Shown here piece by piece: positions 45,537 through 55,898 of a stretch of 64,000 nt of DNA. Position numbers and translations under genes: made by a program. Numbering within the stretch: the stretch's first letter is position 1; every line of letters begins with the position of its first letter. The notes below the pieces were generated by a model, which did no database searches, was not told the origin of the DNA, and saw nothing but the letters and a program-made list of their open reading frames with translations. The stretch is from Rhodanobacter sp. B04. GTDB lineage: Bacteria; Pseudomonadota; Gammaproteobacteria; Xanthomonadales; Rhodanobacteraceae. The stretch covers positions 1-64,000 of the forward strand of contig NZ_MUNV01000006.1 in NCBI RefSeq assembly GCF_002001125.1, read 5' to 3'.

Positions 45537-46454
45537 ATGGCCAGCGGACGCGAAATCAAAACCAAGATCAAGAGCACGCAGAACATGCGTAAGGTCACAC
45601 GCGCGCTCGAAATGGTCTCTGCGGCAAAGATTCGTCGCGCGCAGGACATGATGAAGGCCTCGCGTCCGTATGCCCGCTCGATGCGCAAGGTGATCGCGCA
45701 TGTAGCCCAGGCCAGCACCGATTTCAGCCATCCGTTCCTGACCCAGCGCGAGAAAGTGGCGCGGGTCGGCTACATCGTGGTGTCGACCGATCGTGGCCTG
45801 TGCGGCGGCCTCAATTCCAACCTGTTCCGTCGCCTGTTGCCGGCCATTGCCGAGTGGCAGCAGCAGGGCGTGCAAGTGGACGTGGTGGCGATCGGTCAGA
45901 AGGCGATTTCGTTCTTCCGCCGGCTCAAGGGCGTCAACCTGATCGGCAGCGTCAGCCATCTCGGCGAGAAGCCCAAGCTGGAGCAGCTGGTCGGCGTGAT
46001 CAAGGTGATGATGGACGCCTATACGTCCAACGGCCTGGATCGCGTGTTCCTCGCCTACAACGACTTCGTCAACACCATGACGCAGAAGCCGACCATCGAC
46101 GCGCTGCTGCCGCTGCCGTTGGTGGCGTCGGAAATGGAAGCGCATCAGGCCGCTGGTGAGTCGGCTTATGCCGGCGTCAAGCTGGAAGCGAGCCACGACT
46201 GGGACTACATCTACGAGCCCGATGCGCAGACCGTGCTGGAGCACGTGCTGGGTCGTTACATCGAGTCGGTGGTGTACCAGGCGTCGCTGGAGAATCTGGC
46301 CAGCGAGCATGCCGCGCGGATGGTGGCGATGAAGAGCGCGTCGGACAACGCGAACAAGGTGATCGGCGAACTGACGCTGATCTACAACAAGGCGCGTCAG
46401 GCGGCGATCACCCAGGAAATTTCGGAAATCGTCGGCGGCGCCGCGGCGGTTTAA
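45537..46454 (+). CDS. atpG: ATP synthase F1 subunit gamma
   Basis: 305-aa central rotor stalk; about 18 residues longer than the E. coli protein. Conserved ends are present: [20 protein letters not shown] at the start and [20 protein letters not shown] near the end, with [13 protein letters not shown] in the Rossmann-like part. Confidence 0.98.
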   Translation: MASGREIKTKIKSTQNMRKVTRALEMVSAAKIRRAQDMMKASRPYARSMRKVIAHVAQASTDFSHPFLTQREKVARVGYIVVSTDRGLCGGLNSNLFRRLLPAIAEWQQQGVQVDVVAIGQKAISFFRRLKGVNLIGSVSHLGEKPKLEQLVGVIKVMMDAYTSNGLDRVFLAYNDFVNTMTQKPTIDALLPLPLVASEMEAHQAAGESAYAGVKLEASHDWDYIYEPDAQTVLEHVLGRYIESVVYQASLENLASEHAARMVAMKSASDNANKVIGELTLIYNKARQAAITQEISEIVGGAAAV

Positions 46455-46507
46455 GCAGTACCCAACCTATTCATGGCGACGCATAGCGGCGCCGACACAG
46501 ACACTAA

Positions 46508-47941
<1,434 letters not shown>

Positions 47942-47997
47942 TCCTCCAGGGCGGACACTCAGTCCGCCCTGTGTCTTACGCATTCGGAATCTGAGTC

Positions 47998-48426
47998 ATG
48001 ACCACCCAAACCATTCGCGTCGACATCGTCAGTGCCGAAGCCGAGATCTATCACGGCGACGCCGTGATGGTGGTCGCTACCGGCGAGCTGGGCGAACTGG
48101 GCATCACGCCCCGCCACGCGCCGCTGATCACCCGCCTCAAGCCGGGCCATGTCGACGTGGTGCTGGCCGGCGGTGAGCGTCAGCAGTTCTGGGTTTCCGG
48201 CGGCATCCTGGAAGTGCAGCCGCAGGTGATCACCGTGCTGGCCGACACCGCGGCCCGCGCGTCCGATCTGGACGAGGCGTCCGCGCAGCGCGCCAAGAAG
48301 GAAGCCGAGGACGCGCTGGCTCACCGCACCGATGCGGTGGACATTGCCGAGGCCCAGGCCAAGCTGGTCGAGGCAATGACCCAGCTGCAGGCGCTGGAGC
48401 GCCTGCGCAAGAACCTCAAGCACTGA
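47998..48426 (+). CDS. atpC: ATP synthase F1 subunit epsilon
   Basis: 142-aa subunit that binds gamma and can inhibit hydrolysis. N-terminal beta-sandwich ([20 protein letters not shown]) and C-terminal helical hairpin from about residue 90. Last gene of the operon, followed by a terminator. Confidence 0.98.
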   Translation: MTTQTIRVDIVSAEAEIYHGDAVMVVATGELGELGITPRHAPLITRLKPGHVDVVLAGGERQQFWVSGGILEVQPQVITVLADTAARASDLDEASAQRAKKEAEDALAHRTDAVDIAEAQAKLVEAMTQLQALERLRKNLKH

Positions 48427-48453
48427 GGGTTGCCTTCACCGGCACTGAGACGG

Positions 48454-48479
48454 AAACGCCGGCCCTGGGCCGGCGTTTT
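48454..48479 (+). terminator. Rho-independent terminator of the atp operon
   Basis: AAACGCCGGCCC (48454-48465) pairs with GGGCCGGCGTTT (48467-48478), followed by T; 28 bp after the atpC stop. Confidence 0.9.
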
Positions 48480-48571
48480 GCCATCCGAACAACACGGGTG
48501 AGCCAGCCTTCCACGCCACGCGAACATTCCGATGCCTAGAATCGGACGATTCGCGCCGTGGATCGATCCTC

Positions 48572-49654
48572 ATGAAGCCTCATCACCGCCGCCACCTTGG
48601 CTGGCTGCTGGCCGTCATCCTGCTGCTGGCGATCGCGCGCGCGCTGCTGCCGTACGCGATGAAGCATTACCTCAATGCCCGCATGGACCGAATGGGTGAC
48701 TACCACGGCCAGATCGCGGATATCAGCCTGCACCTGTGGCGCGGTGGCTATACCATCGAGGGACTGCGTATCGTCAAGACGACCGGCAAAGTGCCGGCGC
48801 CGTTGCTGGATACACCGCGTGCCGATATCGAGCTGAGCTGGTTTGCGCTGGGTCACGGCGTGTTTCGCGGCAAGGTGAATTTCACCGCGCCCACGATCAA
48901 CTTTGTCGAAGGTCATGGCGATCAGGACAGCCAGACCGGCAAGGGCGTGGACTGGCGCGCAGAGCTCAAATTGCTGGCGCCGATGCGACTGGACGAGATC
49001 AACGTGAGCAACGGCACGGTCACCTTCCAGAGCTTTGTGTCGAATCCACGCGTCGATCTGAAGATGACCGACGTCAACGGTACCGTCACCAATCTCACCA
49101 ACATCCAGCGGCGCAAGGGTAATCGGGTGGCGACTCTGCATGCCACCGCGAGGATTCTCGTCGATGCGCCGTTCGAGACCGACGCTAGCTTCGATCCGCT
49201 GAGCCATTTCGGCGATTTCTCCTACCAGCTGCAGGTCACCGGCATCCAGCTGACCCGTGCCAATGCTCTCGCGCAGGCGTATGCCGGGCTGGACTTCGCC
49301 GGTGGCACCGGCACCTTCTCGATGGAGCTTGAGGCCAGGAACGGGCAACTGGATGGCTACGCCAAACCGATTTTCCACGATCTGAAAATCTTCAGCTGGA
49401 AGCAGGATGTGGTGCAGGACAAGAAGGGACCGATCGGGCTGGCTTACGAAGCACTGGCTCAAGGCATGGTCTCGCTGTTGGAGAACCACGCGAACGATCA
49501 GTTCGCGACCCGTGTGCCGATCAGCGGGCGTATCGATGACAAGCAGCTTGACACCTCCCAGGCGATCATCGGTGTACTGCGCAATGCCTTCATCAAGGCC
49601 TATACGCCGCAGCTGCAGAAACTGAAGCCAGCTGACGCAGTCGCCACGCACTGA
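48572..49654 (+). CDS. DUF748/AsmA-like envelope protein
   Basis: 360 aa: an N-terminal membrane anchor (about 10-27, GWLLAVILLLAIARALLPYA) and a long beta-rich periplasmic part. The opening GDYHGQIADISLHLWRGGYT, followed by IEGLRI, and SFVSNPRVDLKMTDVNGTVT are typical of DUF748 proteins related to AsmA, which are linked to outer-membrane biogenesis and lipid traffic. The precise role is unknown. It lies between the atp operon and glmU with its own upstream space. Confidence 0.78.
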   Translation: MKPHHRRHLGWLLAVILLLAIARALLPYAMKHYLNARMDRMGDYHGQIADISLHLWRGGYTIEGLRIVKTTGKVPAPLLDTPRADIELSWFALGHGVFRGKVNFTAPTINFVEGHGDQDSQTGKGVDWRAELKLLAPMRLDEINVSNGTVTFQSFVSNPRVDLKMTDVNGTVTNLTNIQRRKGNRVATLHATARILVDAPFETDASFDPLSHFGDFSYQLQVTGIQLTRANALAQAYAGLDFAGGTGTFSMELEARNGQLDGYAKPIFHDLKIFSWKQDVVQDKKGPIGLAYEALAQGMVSLLENHANDQFATRVPISGRIDDKQLDTSQAIIGVLRNAFIKAYTPQLQKLKPADAVATH

Positions 49655-49712
49655 ATCCGCAGAAACTGGTTGTATCCTGCGCGATCATTGATCCCCGAAA
49701 CGTGGTACCTAC

Positions 49713-51086
49713 ATGGAAACTCCAGCCCTGCACGTGATTATCCTCGCCGCCGGCGCCGGCACGCGGATGAAATCGAATCGGGCCAAGGTGCTCATGCCTC
49801 TGGCGGGCAGGCCCTTGCTGGATCATGTGATCGGCGCGGCGCGTGCATTGCAGCCGGCCGCGATCCACATCGTCTACGGCCATTGCGGTGAACAGGTGCA
49901 GGCGGCATTCGCCGGTCAGTCCGATCTGCACTGGGTGCTGCAAGCCGAGCGGCTCGGCACCGGTCATGCGGTGGAGCAGGCGCTCGGCAGCGTGCCCAAT
50001 GGCGTGCGTGTACTGGTGCTCTACGGCGACGTGCCGCTGACCCGGGTGGCGACGCTGCAGCAGCTGGTGGAGGCGGAGGGCGGGTTCAGCCTGCTCACTA
50101 CCCGGCTCGCCGATCCTCACGGTTACGGGCGGGTGCTGTGCGACGGCAATGCCAAGATACGCGCGGTGGTCGAGGAAAAAGATGCCGACCCCGACCAGCG
50201 TGTCGTCACCCTGGTCAATACCGGCATCCTTGTCGCCGAAGCGAAAGCCTTGCGTGGCTGGATCAAACGGCTCGATCGCAACAACGCGCAAGGCGAGTAC
50301 TACCTTACCGATATCTTCCGCATGGCGGCCGAAGAAGCCAAGGCCGCACTCAGTGTCGAATGTGCCGATCCGGTGGAGGCTGCTGGCGCCAACAACCCGC
50401 TGCAACTGGCCGAACTGGAGGCGCAATATCGCCTGCGTGCAGCCCATGCGCTGCTGGCCAATGGCGTGCGGTTGGCCGATCCATTGCGTACGGATGTGCG
50501 CGGTACCGTCCGCGCCGGTCACGATGTCGAGATCGATATCGACGTGATCCTCGAAGGCAGCGTGGTGTTCGGCAATGACGTGCGCATCGGCGCGTTCACC
50601 CGGCTGAAGGACGTGCAGCTGGCGACCGGCACGGTGGTGCAGTCGCACTGCGATCTGGAGGGCGTGATCACCCATGGGCCGTGCGTGATCGGCCCGTTCG
50701 CGCGGCTGCGGCCGGGCACCGAGCTGGATGCTGGCGCTCACGTCGGCAACTTCGTCGAGACCAAGAAAACCCGTCTGGGCGAGGGCAGCAAGGCGAATCA
50801 TCTGAGCTATTTGGGTGATGCCGAGATCGGTCGCGGTGTCAACGTCGGTGCCGGCACCATCACCTGCAACTACGACGGCGTGAACAAGTCCGTGACCCGC
50901 GTCGGCGATGGGGCTTTCATCGGCTCCAACAGTGCGCTGGTAGCGCCAGTGACGATCGGTGCGCATGCCACCATCGGTGCCGGCTCGGTAATCACGCATG
51001 ACGCGCCGACGGGTGAATTGACCGTGGCGCGCGGCAGGCAGCAAAGCTATCCGGGCTGGAAACGGCCGGTCAAGAAGACGGACTGA
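49713..51086 (+). CDS. glmU: Bifunctional GlcN-1-P acetyltransferase / UDP-GlcNAc pyrophosphorylase
   Basis: 457 aa. Makes UDP-GlcNAc for peptidoglycan and LPS. The N-terminal uridyltransferase motif [20 protein letters not shown] is at about 9-28; the C-terminal left-handed beta-helix has hexapeptide repeats from about 250 ([18 protein letters not shown]) with acetyltransferase residues in [20 protein letters not shown]. Frequently found after the atp operon in gammaproteobacteria, as here. Confidence 0.98.
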   Translation: METPALHVIILAAGAGTRMKSNRAKVLMPLAGRPLLDHVIGAARALQPAAIHIVYGHCGEQVQAAFAGQSDLHWVLQAERLGTGHAVEQALGSVPNGVRVLVLYGDVPLTRVATLQQLVEAEGGFSLLTTRLADPHGYGRVLCDGNAKIRAVVEEKDADPDQRVVTLVNTGILVAEAKALRGWIKRLDRNNAQGEYYLTDIFRMAAEEAKAALSVECADPVEAAGANNPLQLAELEAQYRLRAAHALLANGVRLADPLRTDVRGTVRAGHDVEIDIDVILEGSVVFGNDVRIGAFTRLKDVQLATGTVVQSHCDLEGVITHGPCVIGPFARLRPGTELDAGAHVGNFVETKKTRLGEGSKANHLSYLGDAEIGRGVNVGAGTITCNYDGVNKSVTRVGDGAFIGSNSALVAPVTIGAHATIGAGSVITHDAPTGELTVARGRQQSYPGWKRPVKKTD

Positions 51087-51159
51087 TAAGCTTTGGCGAT
51101 GTTCCATTTCCTCGAATAGAGCATCGTTGCCAACACGAACCCAAGCAAAGGAGTGTTTC

Positions 51160-51741
51160 ATGCGTCTTCGGGTATGGATCGGAAGCATGCTCGTCGCGCT
51201 GGCATTGCAGGGTTGCGCTGGAACGGTGACGGTAGTCAGCCAGGACCAGCAGAAATCGCTGCAATCCCTGCCACTGTTCAATGCGGATTCAAGTCCGCGA
51301 TTCAGTTTCTACCTGGCCTGTACCGGTGAAGACGTCAGCTGTATCAACGCGGTGAATGCATTTTCCGACTGGTCGCGAGAACGCAATATCACCATGCGAT
51401 CGATCGATCCCGATGACGGGCTGTTCACGAGCGGCATTCCATCGGCCAGGCGAGATGCCGTCTTGCCCTACCGCGTGGCAATCCGGCTCGCACCGCTGGT
51501 CGTTCCCAGTTTCGACGACACCGGCGGTGTGCATGGAGACATGCGCGGCGGTTATACCCCTCCGAAAGTCGGCTACACCGCGACCATCCATGTGTTTGAT
51601 GCAGTAACCGGGAAGCTCCTGCTGGACATCCGTGCCCACGACCAGCGCGTTGCCGACCCCAAGGGTGACGCGAGTGAGTATGTCCGTTCCGAGATGAACG
51701 TCCTGATCGGCAATCTGGATCCGGGCTATCTACGGACTTGA
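51160..51741 (+). CDS. Lipoprotein of unknown function
   Basis: 193 aa from ATG 51160, with AAAGGAG upstream. Signal peptide with lipobox (MRLRVWIGSMLVALALQGCA; C19). The mature part has a Cys pair (LACTGEDVSCINA) and a C-terminal beta-rich segment (VGYTATIHVFDAVTGKLLLD, then IRAHDQRV). No family recognised. It converges with xanB2; the 121 bp between hold nothing recognised. Confidence 0.72.
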   Translation: MRLRVWIGSMLVALALQGCAGTVTVVSQDQQKSLQSLPLFNADSSPRFSFYLACTGEDVSCINAVNAFSDWSRERNITMRSIDPDDGLFTSGIPSARRDAVLPYRVAIRLAPLVVPSFDDTGGVHGDMRGGYTPPKVGYTATIHVFDAVTGKLLLDIRAHDQRVADPKGDASEYVRSEMNVLIGNLDPGYLRT

Positions 51742-51862
51742 CGCCACGCCAGCACAGGCTCGCGTTGATTTGTTGCCGGAAGACGAGCCGGACGGTCGTA
51801 TGGCTGCTTGGGTCGGAGACCGGTCAGGGCGCGCCCGAAACCGGCGTGCACGCATCCGCGAG

Positions 51863-52855
51863 TCACGCGTAACGCCATCCATCGATCTCCACCAAAAGCT
51901 CACTGCGGCAGATATCGCCATGCAGCAAAAGTACCGGCACGCCAGGCAATCGCTGGCGAAAGAACTCGCGCACGCGGGGCGCGTCGGCGGCATGACGAAC
52001 GTAGGCTTTCAGCGTGGAGTGGGTGTCGAAGCCTGCAGTCATATCGGCACTCGCCAGTAGCGCTTCGAGGTTGGTCAGGGTTTCGTCGAGCTGGGCATCC
52101 AGATCGTCGTGGTGCGCCGAGGCGTGGCCGACCACCGCGGCGGTGCCGGAGATCGCCAGCGCATCCTGGGCCGGCAGCAGCATGGCGCGGGCAAAACTGG
52201 GCGGGGTGCGACCGTACTGGCGCGGGTAGCGCCAGGCGCTGACCTGGCGCGGATTTTCCACCCACGTGCCGCTCTGGTCGCAGGCCAGCAGATAGACCTG
52301 GAGGCGGTGCGGGTCGCCGCGATGACCGATCGCGGTGGCGGCAGGGAAGCCTTCGGCGAAGAAATCGCCCATGCCGGCGGCGCGCCCATCGCAGAAATGC
52401 TTGTAGCGCTCGGCATCGCCTTCGCCGTGATTGATCGCGCCGAGGTAGTTCCATACGCGCAGTACGTGCTGCGCGCCACGCGCGGCGACGAAGCGGTGCA
52501 ATTGTTCGTAGGCCAGCTGTGCGGTGGCGCTGGGGCCGCCGAGCCTGCTCTCGTCCAGCTCGATCGCCGCGAACAGCCAGCCACCACCGGCCGACCAGTG
52601 CAGCGCACCGTCGGTGCCGTGGATCACGGGTGCATCGACCTGCCAGATTTCCAGCGGTGCCGGTGCGTCAAAACACTCCAGTGCCACGCGAAGGTAGCGC
52701 GGATCGTCAGAGCCCGGGCTACCGGCGCCAAAGCCGAACAATGCCAGGGTACCTGGTTCCTTCAGCGCGACCGTGGCGTCCGCAAGCCGGTAGGAAATCC
52801 GCGGCGCACGGCGCAACAGCGGGTCAATCTGTGGGTTTTCACATCCCTGAATCAT
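51863..52855 (-). CDS. xanB2: Chorismatase / 3-hydroxybenzoate synthase (XanB2 family)
   Basis: 330 aa. XanB2-type enzymes split chorismate into 3- and 4-hydroxybenzoate, the former being the xanthomonadin starter and the latter a ubiquinone precursor. Family features: RVWNYLGAINHGEGDAERYK (about 140-160), FPAATAIGHRGDPHRLQVYL, ENPRQVSAWRYPRQYGRTPP, and the C-terminal RidA-like end. ATG 52855 is used; TTG 52864 is possible. It is divergent from the ACP gene that opens the polyene cluster, as in Xanthomonas where the two are neighbours. Confidence 0.88.
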   Translation of the reverse strand: MIQGCENPQIDPLLRRAPRISYRLADATVALKEPGTLALFGFGAGSPGSDDPRYLRVALECFDAPAPLEIWQVDAPVIHGTDGALHWSAGGGWLFAAIELDESRLGGPSATAQLAYEQLHRFVAARGAQHVLRVWNYLGAINHGEGDAERYKHFCDGRAAGMGDFFAEGFPAATAIGHRGDPHRLQVYLLACDQSGTWVENPRQVSAWRYPRQYGRTPPSFARAMLLPAQDALAISGTAAVVGHASAHHDDLDAQLDETLTNLEALLASADMTAGFDTHSTLKAYVRHAADAPRVREFFRQRLPGVPVLLLHGDICRSELLVEIDGWRYA

Positions 52856-52947
52856 TGCGTGCAACCGGGAACGACAAGGGCGCTATGTTACACTCCGCGG
52901 CCACTGCCACCGGGGGGAGGCAATGAATCTAGAGTACGGAATCGAGC

Positions 52948-53217
52948 ATGGCAGAGCAGACAGCGGCACAGCAGGAATTGGCCACGTTGATCGTGGAATG
53001 CCTGAATCTCGAAGCCGTCACCCCGCAGCAGATCGACCCGGATGCGCCGTTGTTCGGCGGCGAACTGGGGCTCGATTCGATCGATGCGCTGGAAATCGCG
53101 CTGGCCGTGTCCAAGCGCTACGGCTTCCAGCTGCGCTCGGACAATCCGGACAACCGGCAGATCTTCACCAGCCTGCGCACGCTGTCCGCGCATGTCGAGC
53201 AGCACCGCGTCGGTTGA
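52948..53217 (+). CDS. Acyl carrier protein of the aryl polyene cluster
   Basis: 89 aa. The phosphopantetheine serine is S44 in GLDSIDALE. Carries the growing polyene. ATG 52948 has only a weak ribosome-binding site, while a strong GGGGGAGG sits before an out-of-frame ATG at 52923 that opens a 132-codon overlapping frame; the ACP frame is the one with family similarity. First gene of the + strand operon. Confidence 0.93.
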   Translation: MAEQTAAQQELATLIVECLNLEAVTPQQIDPDAPLFGGELGLDSIDALEIALAVSKRYGFQLRSDNPDNRQIFTSLRTLSAHVEQHRVG

Positions 53218-53317
53218 CGCCGGTTCGTGAGCGACGCCGGAGTGCGCGGTTCGTCACGTGGTATTCCCTCGCCGGTGGCAGGCTTGCACCACCGATGCTG
53301 CCATCGCGGAATGCTGC

Positions 53318-54037
53318 ATGACGTTTTCATCCCCACCTGCTGAGCGTATGCCGCGGCGTTATGTATTGCCGTTGCTGCTTGCCTATCCGTTGCTGGCGAT
53401 CGCCGGTGCGGTGACGCATCGGCAGATTTTCCCGCTGCTGGCGCTGCTGTTGCTGCTGACGGCGGTGATGTTGCCGCGGCTGCAGGCCCGCCGTGCCGGG
53501 CCATGGCTGGTCTGGCTGGGCATGTTGCTGGCATTGCTGTTGCTGTCGTTGTACGGGTTTGCCGGCCTGCTGCTGGAAACCGTGCCGGTGCTGACCAATG
53601 CGCTGCTGGCCTGCTGGTTCGGCGGCACGCTGCGTACGTCCGAGCCGCTGGTGACGCGCTTCATCGTCGCCATCGAAGGTGCCGATCGGCTGTCGCAGCC
53701 TGGCGTGGCGCGTTATGCCCGCCAGGTCACCTGGTTCTGGACCTTGTTGCTGGCGACGCAGGCGGTGGTGCTCGCGGTACTGCTGCTGTGTGCCGGGCAC
53801 AGTGGATTGCTGGCGCGTTTCGGCATCGTCTCGCCGTTGCCGGTATCCGATCGCTGGGCCGCGGCGTGGCTGCATGCCGGCGGCTACGTGTTGCTTGGTG
53901 CCGCATTCTTGCTCGAATACGGCTATCGCCGCTGGCGCTTGCGCCACCTGAGTCATCCCGGCCTGCACGACATGCTGCTGCAACTGGCCCTGCACTGGCC
54001 GCAGCTGGTGCGTGGCCACCGGGCCGTTGCGCCATGA
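53318..54037 (+). CDS. Aryl polyene cluster inner-membrane protein
   Basis: 239 aa with about six hydrophobic segments (about 13-65, 70-95, 140-165, 185-205). It resembles the COG4648-type membrane proteins regularly found in aryl polyene clusters; its biochemical role is not established. ATG 53318 (MTFSSPPAERMPRRYVL) is used. It overlaps the next gene by 4 bp (ATGA). Confidence 0.75.
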   Translation: MTFSSPPAERMPRRYVLPLLLAYPLLAIAGAVTHRQIFPLLALLLLLTAVMLPRLQARRAGPWLVWLGMLLALLLLSLYGFAGLLLETVPVLTNALLACWFGGTLRTSEPLVTRFIVAIEGADRLSQPGVARYARQVTWFWTLLLATQAVVLAVLLLCAGHSGLLARFGIVSPLPVSDRWAAAWLHAGGYVLLGAAFLLEYGYRRWRLRHLSHPGLHDMLLQLALHWPQLVRGHRAVAP

Positions 54038-54336
54038 ACGATGCCGGTTTCGAACAGGCCGTGCGCATCGACGCCGGGCATCCGGCTCTGCCGGGCCACT
54101 TCCCGGGTCATCCGCTGGTGCCGGGAGTGATCCTGCTGGAACAGGTGGCGCTGGCCTTGCGGGCATGGCGCGGACAGCGTCTGGCAGGGGTGGTGGAGGC
54201 AAAGTTCATGGCGCCGTTGTTGCCGGATGAAGCGGCGATGCTGTGCTTGGCGGAAGCCGGTGCCGCACGGTTCCGTTTCGAGATTCGGCGTGACGGCAGC
54301 CTGCTGGCACGTGGCTTGGTCGAGGGAGCGGCATGA
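54034..54336 (+). CDS. 3-hydroxyacyl-ACP dehydratase (ApeI-like hotdog)
   Basis: 100-aa hotdog-fold protein. HPALPGHFPGHPLVPGVILL (16-35) carries the FabA/FabZ-type catalytic histidine. It would remove water from 3-hydroxyacyl-ACP intermediates to build the conjugated chain. Translationally coupled (ATGA) to both neighbours. Confidence 0.87.
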   Translation: MNDAGFEQAVRIDAGHPALPGHFPGHPLVPGVILLEQVALALRAWRGQRLAGVVEAKFMAPLLPDEAAMLCLAEAGAARFRFEIRRDGSLLARGLVEGAA

Positions 54337-55292
54337 GCACGAACGAACACTGGCAGAGCCGCCCGGAAGGCGGTGGGCGTTTCGCGATCTGGCTGATCCG
54401 GGCGATCGCGTTGTACGGCGGTCGCCGGGTAGCGCGGCTGTGCCTGTATCCGATCACGCTGTATTTCTATCTGCGGCGCGGGCCGGAACGCTTGGCGTCG
54501 AGGCAGTATCTGCAGCGCGCGCTCGGCCGCGCGGCGACCCCCTGGCGGGTGCTCAAGCATATCCATTGCTTTGCCGCCACGATCATGGACCGGGTGTTTC
54601 TGCTGGCGCATGGCGAGAAGCCGTTCCAGATCGAGACCGAAGGCCTGGATGTGCTCGACCAGCGGATTGCGCAAGGGCGTGGCGTACTGTTGTTCGGTTC
54701 GCACCAGGGCAGCTTCGAGGCGTTGCGGGCGCTTGGCGCGCGCCGGCCGGAGATGCCGCTGCGGGTGGTGCTGGACAAGCAGAAGACGCCCGCGATGACC
54801 GAGCTGCTGGAGGCGCTGGCGCCGGAAGTGGGCGCTTGCGTGATCGATGCCGCGCAGGATGGCACCTCAATCGCGCTGGCGATGGCCGAGGCCTGCCAGG
54901 ATGGTGCCGTGGTGGCCATGCTGGCCGACCGCGGCCGTGGCCACGAGGTGCTGCGGCACGCCGACTTTCTCGGCTCGCCGGCGCCTTTCCCGATCAGCCC
55001 ATGGCTGCTGGCGCATACGCTGAAGGTGCCGGTGGTGCTGTGCTTCGGCCTGTACCTGGGTGGCAACCGTTATCGGCTGATCTTCGAGCCGCTGGCCGAC
55101 CAGGTGGAGATTCCGCGGCACAACCGCGGCCCGGCGCTGGATGCGCTCATCGGCGGTTATGCTCGGCGGCTGGAACATTACGTCCATGTCGCTCCCTACA
55201 ACTGGTTCAATTTCTATGATTTCTGGCAGCAAGATCTGCGCGCTCCTGCTAGGCATGAGCCCACTGTTGTGGGGCAACGCGTCGGCATCTGA
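54333..55292 (+). CDS. LpxL-like lysophospholipid acyltransferase family protein
   Basis: 319 aa. Region RGVLLFGSHQGSFEALRALG (about 114-133) holds the HX4E-type acyltransferase motif, here H-Q-G-S-F-E, and GAVVAMLADRGRGHEVLRHA follows, as in LpxL/LpxM-like enzymes. In aryl polyene clusters this protein is thought to attach the polyene or a fatty acid to the lipid anchor. Begins at the upstream stop (ATGA) and overlaps the LolA-like gene by 77 bp. Confidence 0.85.
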   Translation: MSTNEHWQSRPEGGGRFAIWLIRAIALYGGRRVARLCLYPITLYFYLRRGPERLASRQYLQRALGRAATPWRVLKHIHCFAATIMDRVFLLAHGEKPFQIETEGLDVLDQRIAQGRGVLLFGSHQGSFEALRALGARRPEMPLRVVLDKQKTPAMTELLEALAPEVGACVIDAAQDGTSIALAMAEACQDGAVVAMLADRGRGHEVLRHADFLGSPAPFPISPWLLAHTLKVPVVLCFGLYLGGNRYRLIFEPLADQVEIPRHNRGPALDALIGGYARRLEHYVHVAPYNWFNFYDFWQQDLRAPARHEPTVVGQRVGI

Positions 55293-55896
55293 GGCACCCT
55301 CTGCAACATCGACGCCGGCTACGACGTCCTCATCCGCGCAAGCACTGATCGCCACCCTGGGCCAGCCGGCGCCGGCGCGCACGGCGTTTGCCGAGGCGCG
55401 CTTCATGCGGGTGCTGGAGCGACCGCTGGTGGTGTCCGGCGAGCTGGCGTGGCTGGGTGGTGACCGGCTGCAGCGCCGCGTCGATCATCCGCAGCAGGAA
55501 ACGGCCACCATCGCCGACGGCGAGGTGACCCAGCAGCGCACCGGCAAAAGCCCGCGTCACTTCTCGCTGTCGCGCGCGCCGCAGCTGCAGGTGCTGCTGG
55601 ACAGTTTTGTGGCGTTGCTCAGCGGCGATGCCGGGCGTTTGCAGCAGGCGTTCGAGGTCCGGCTCAGCGGCGATCCCGCGAGTACGTGGACGCTGACCCT
55701 GTTGCCGCGCGATGCGAAGGTGGCAAAGACCGTGGCCAGCATTGCGATCGATGGCGTCGGCAAGCAGTCGCTTTGCATGCGCATGCAGGAAGCCGATGGC
55801 GATCTTGCGATCGATCTGCTCGGCACGCTGGCGGCGAAGATGCCGGTGCAACCGACCCGCGAGGCGCTGCAGGCGTTGTGCCAGGGCATGCACTGA
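55216..55896 (+). CDS. LolA-like outer-membrane lipoprotein carrier
   Basis: 226 aa with a signal peptide (MISGSKICALLLGMSPLLWG). The core from about 45 (RTAFAEARFMRVLERPLVVS, then GELAWLGGDRLQRRVDHPQQ) follows the LolA/LolB pattern of a half-barrel that carries lipids across the periplasm. In polyene clusters it probably moves the pigment-lipid to the outer membrane. ATG 55216 gives the best signal peptide; ATG 55186 is possible. Confidence 0.82.
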   Translation: MISGSKICALLLGMSPLLWGNASASEAPSATSTPATTSSSAQALIATLGQPAPARTAFAEARFMRVLERPLVVSGELAWLGGDRLQRRVDHPQQETATIADGEVTQQRTGKSPRHFSLSRAPQLQVLLDSFVALLSGDAGRLQQAFEVRLSGDPASTWTLTLLPRDAKVAKTVASIAIDGVGKQSLCMRMQEADGDLAIDLLGTLAAKMPVQPTREALQALCQGMH

Positions 55897-55898
55897 GC

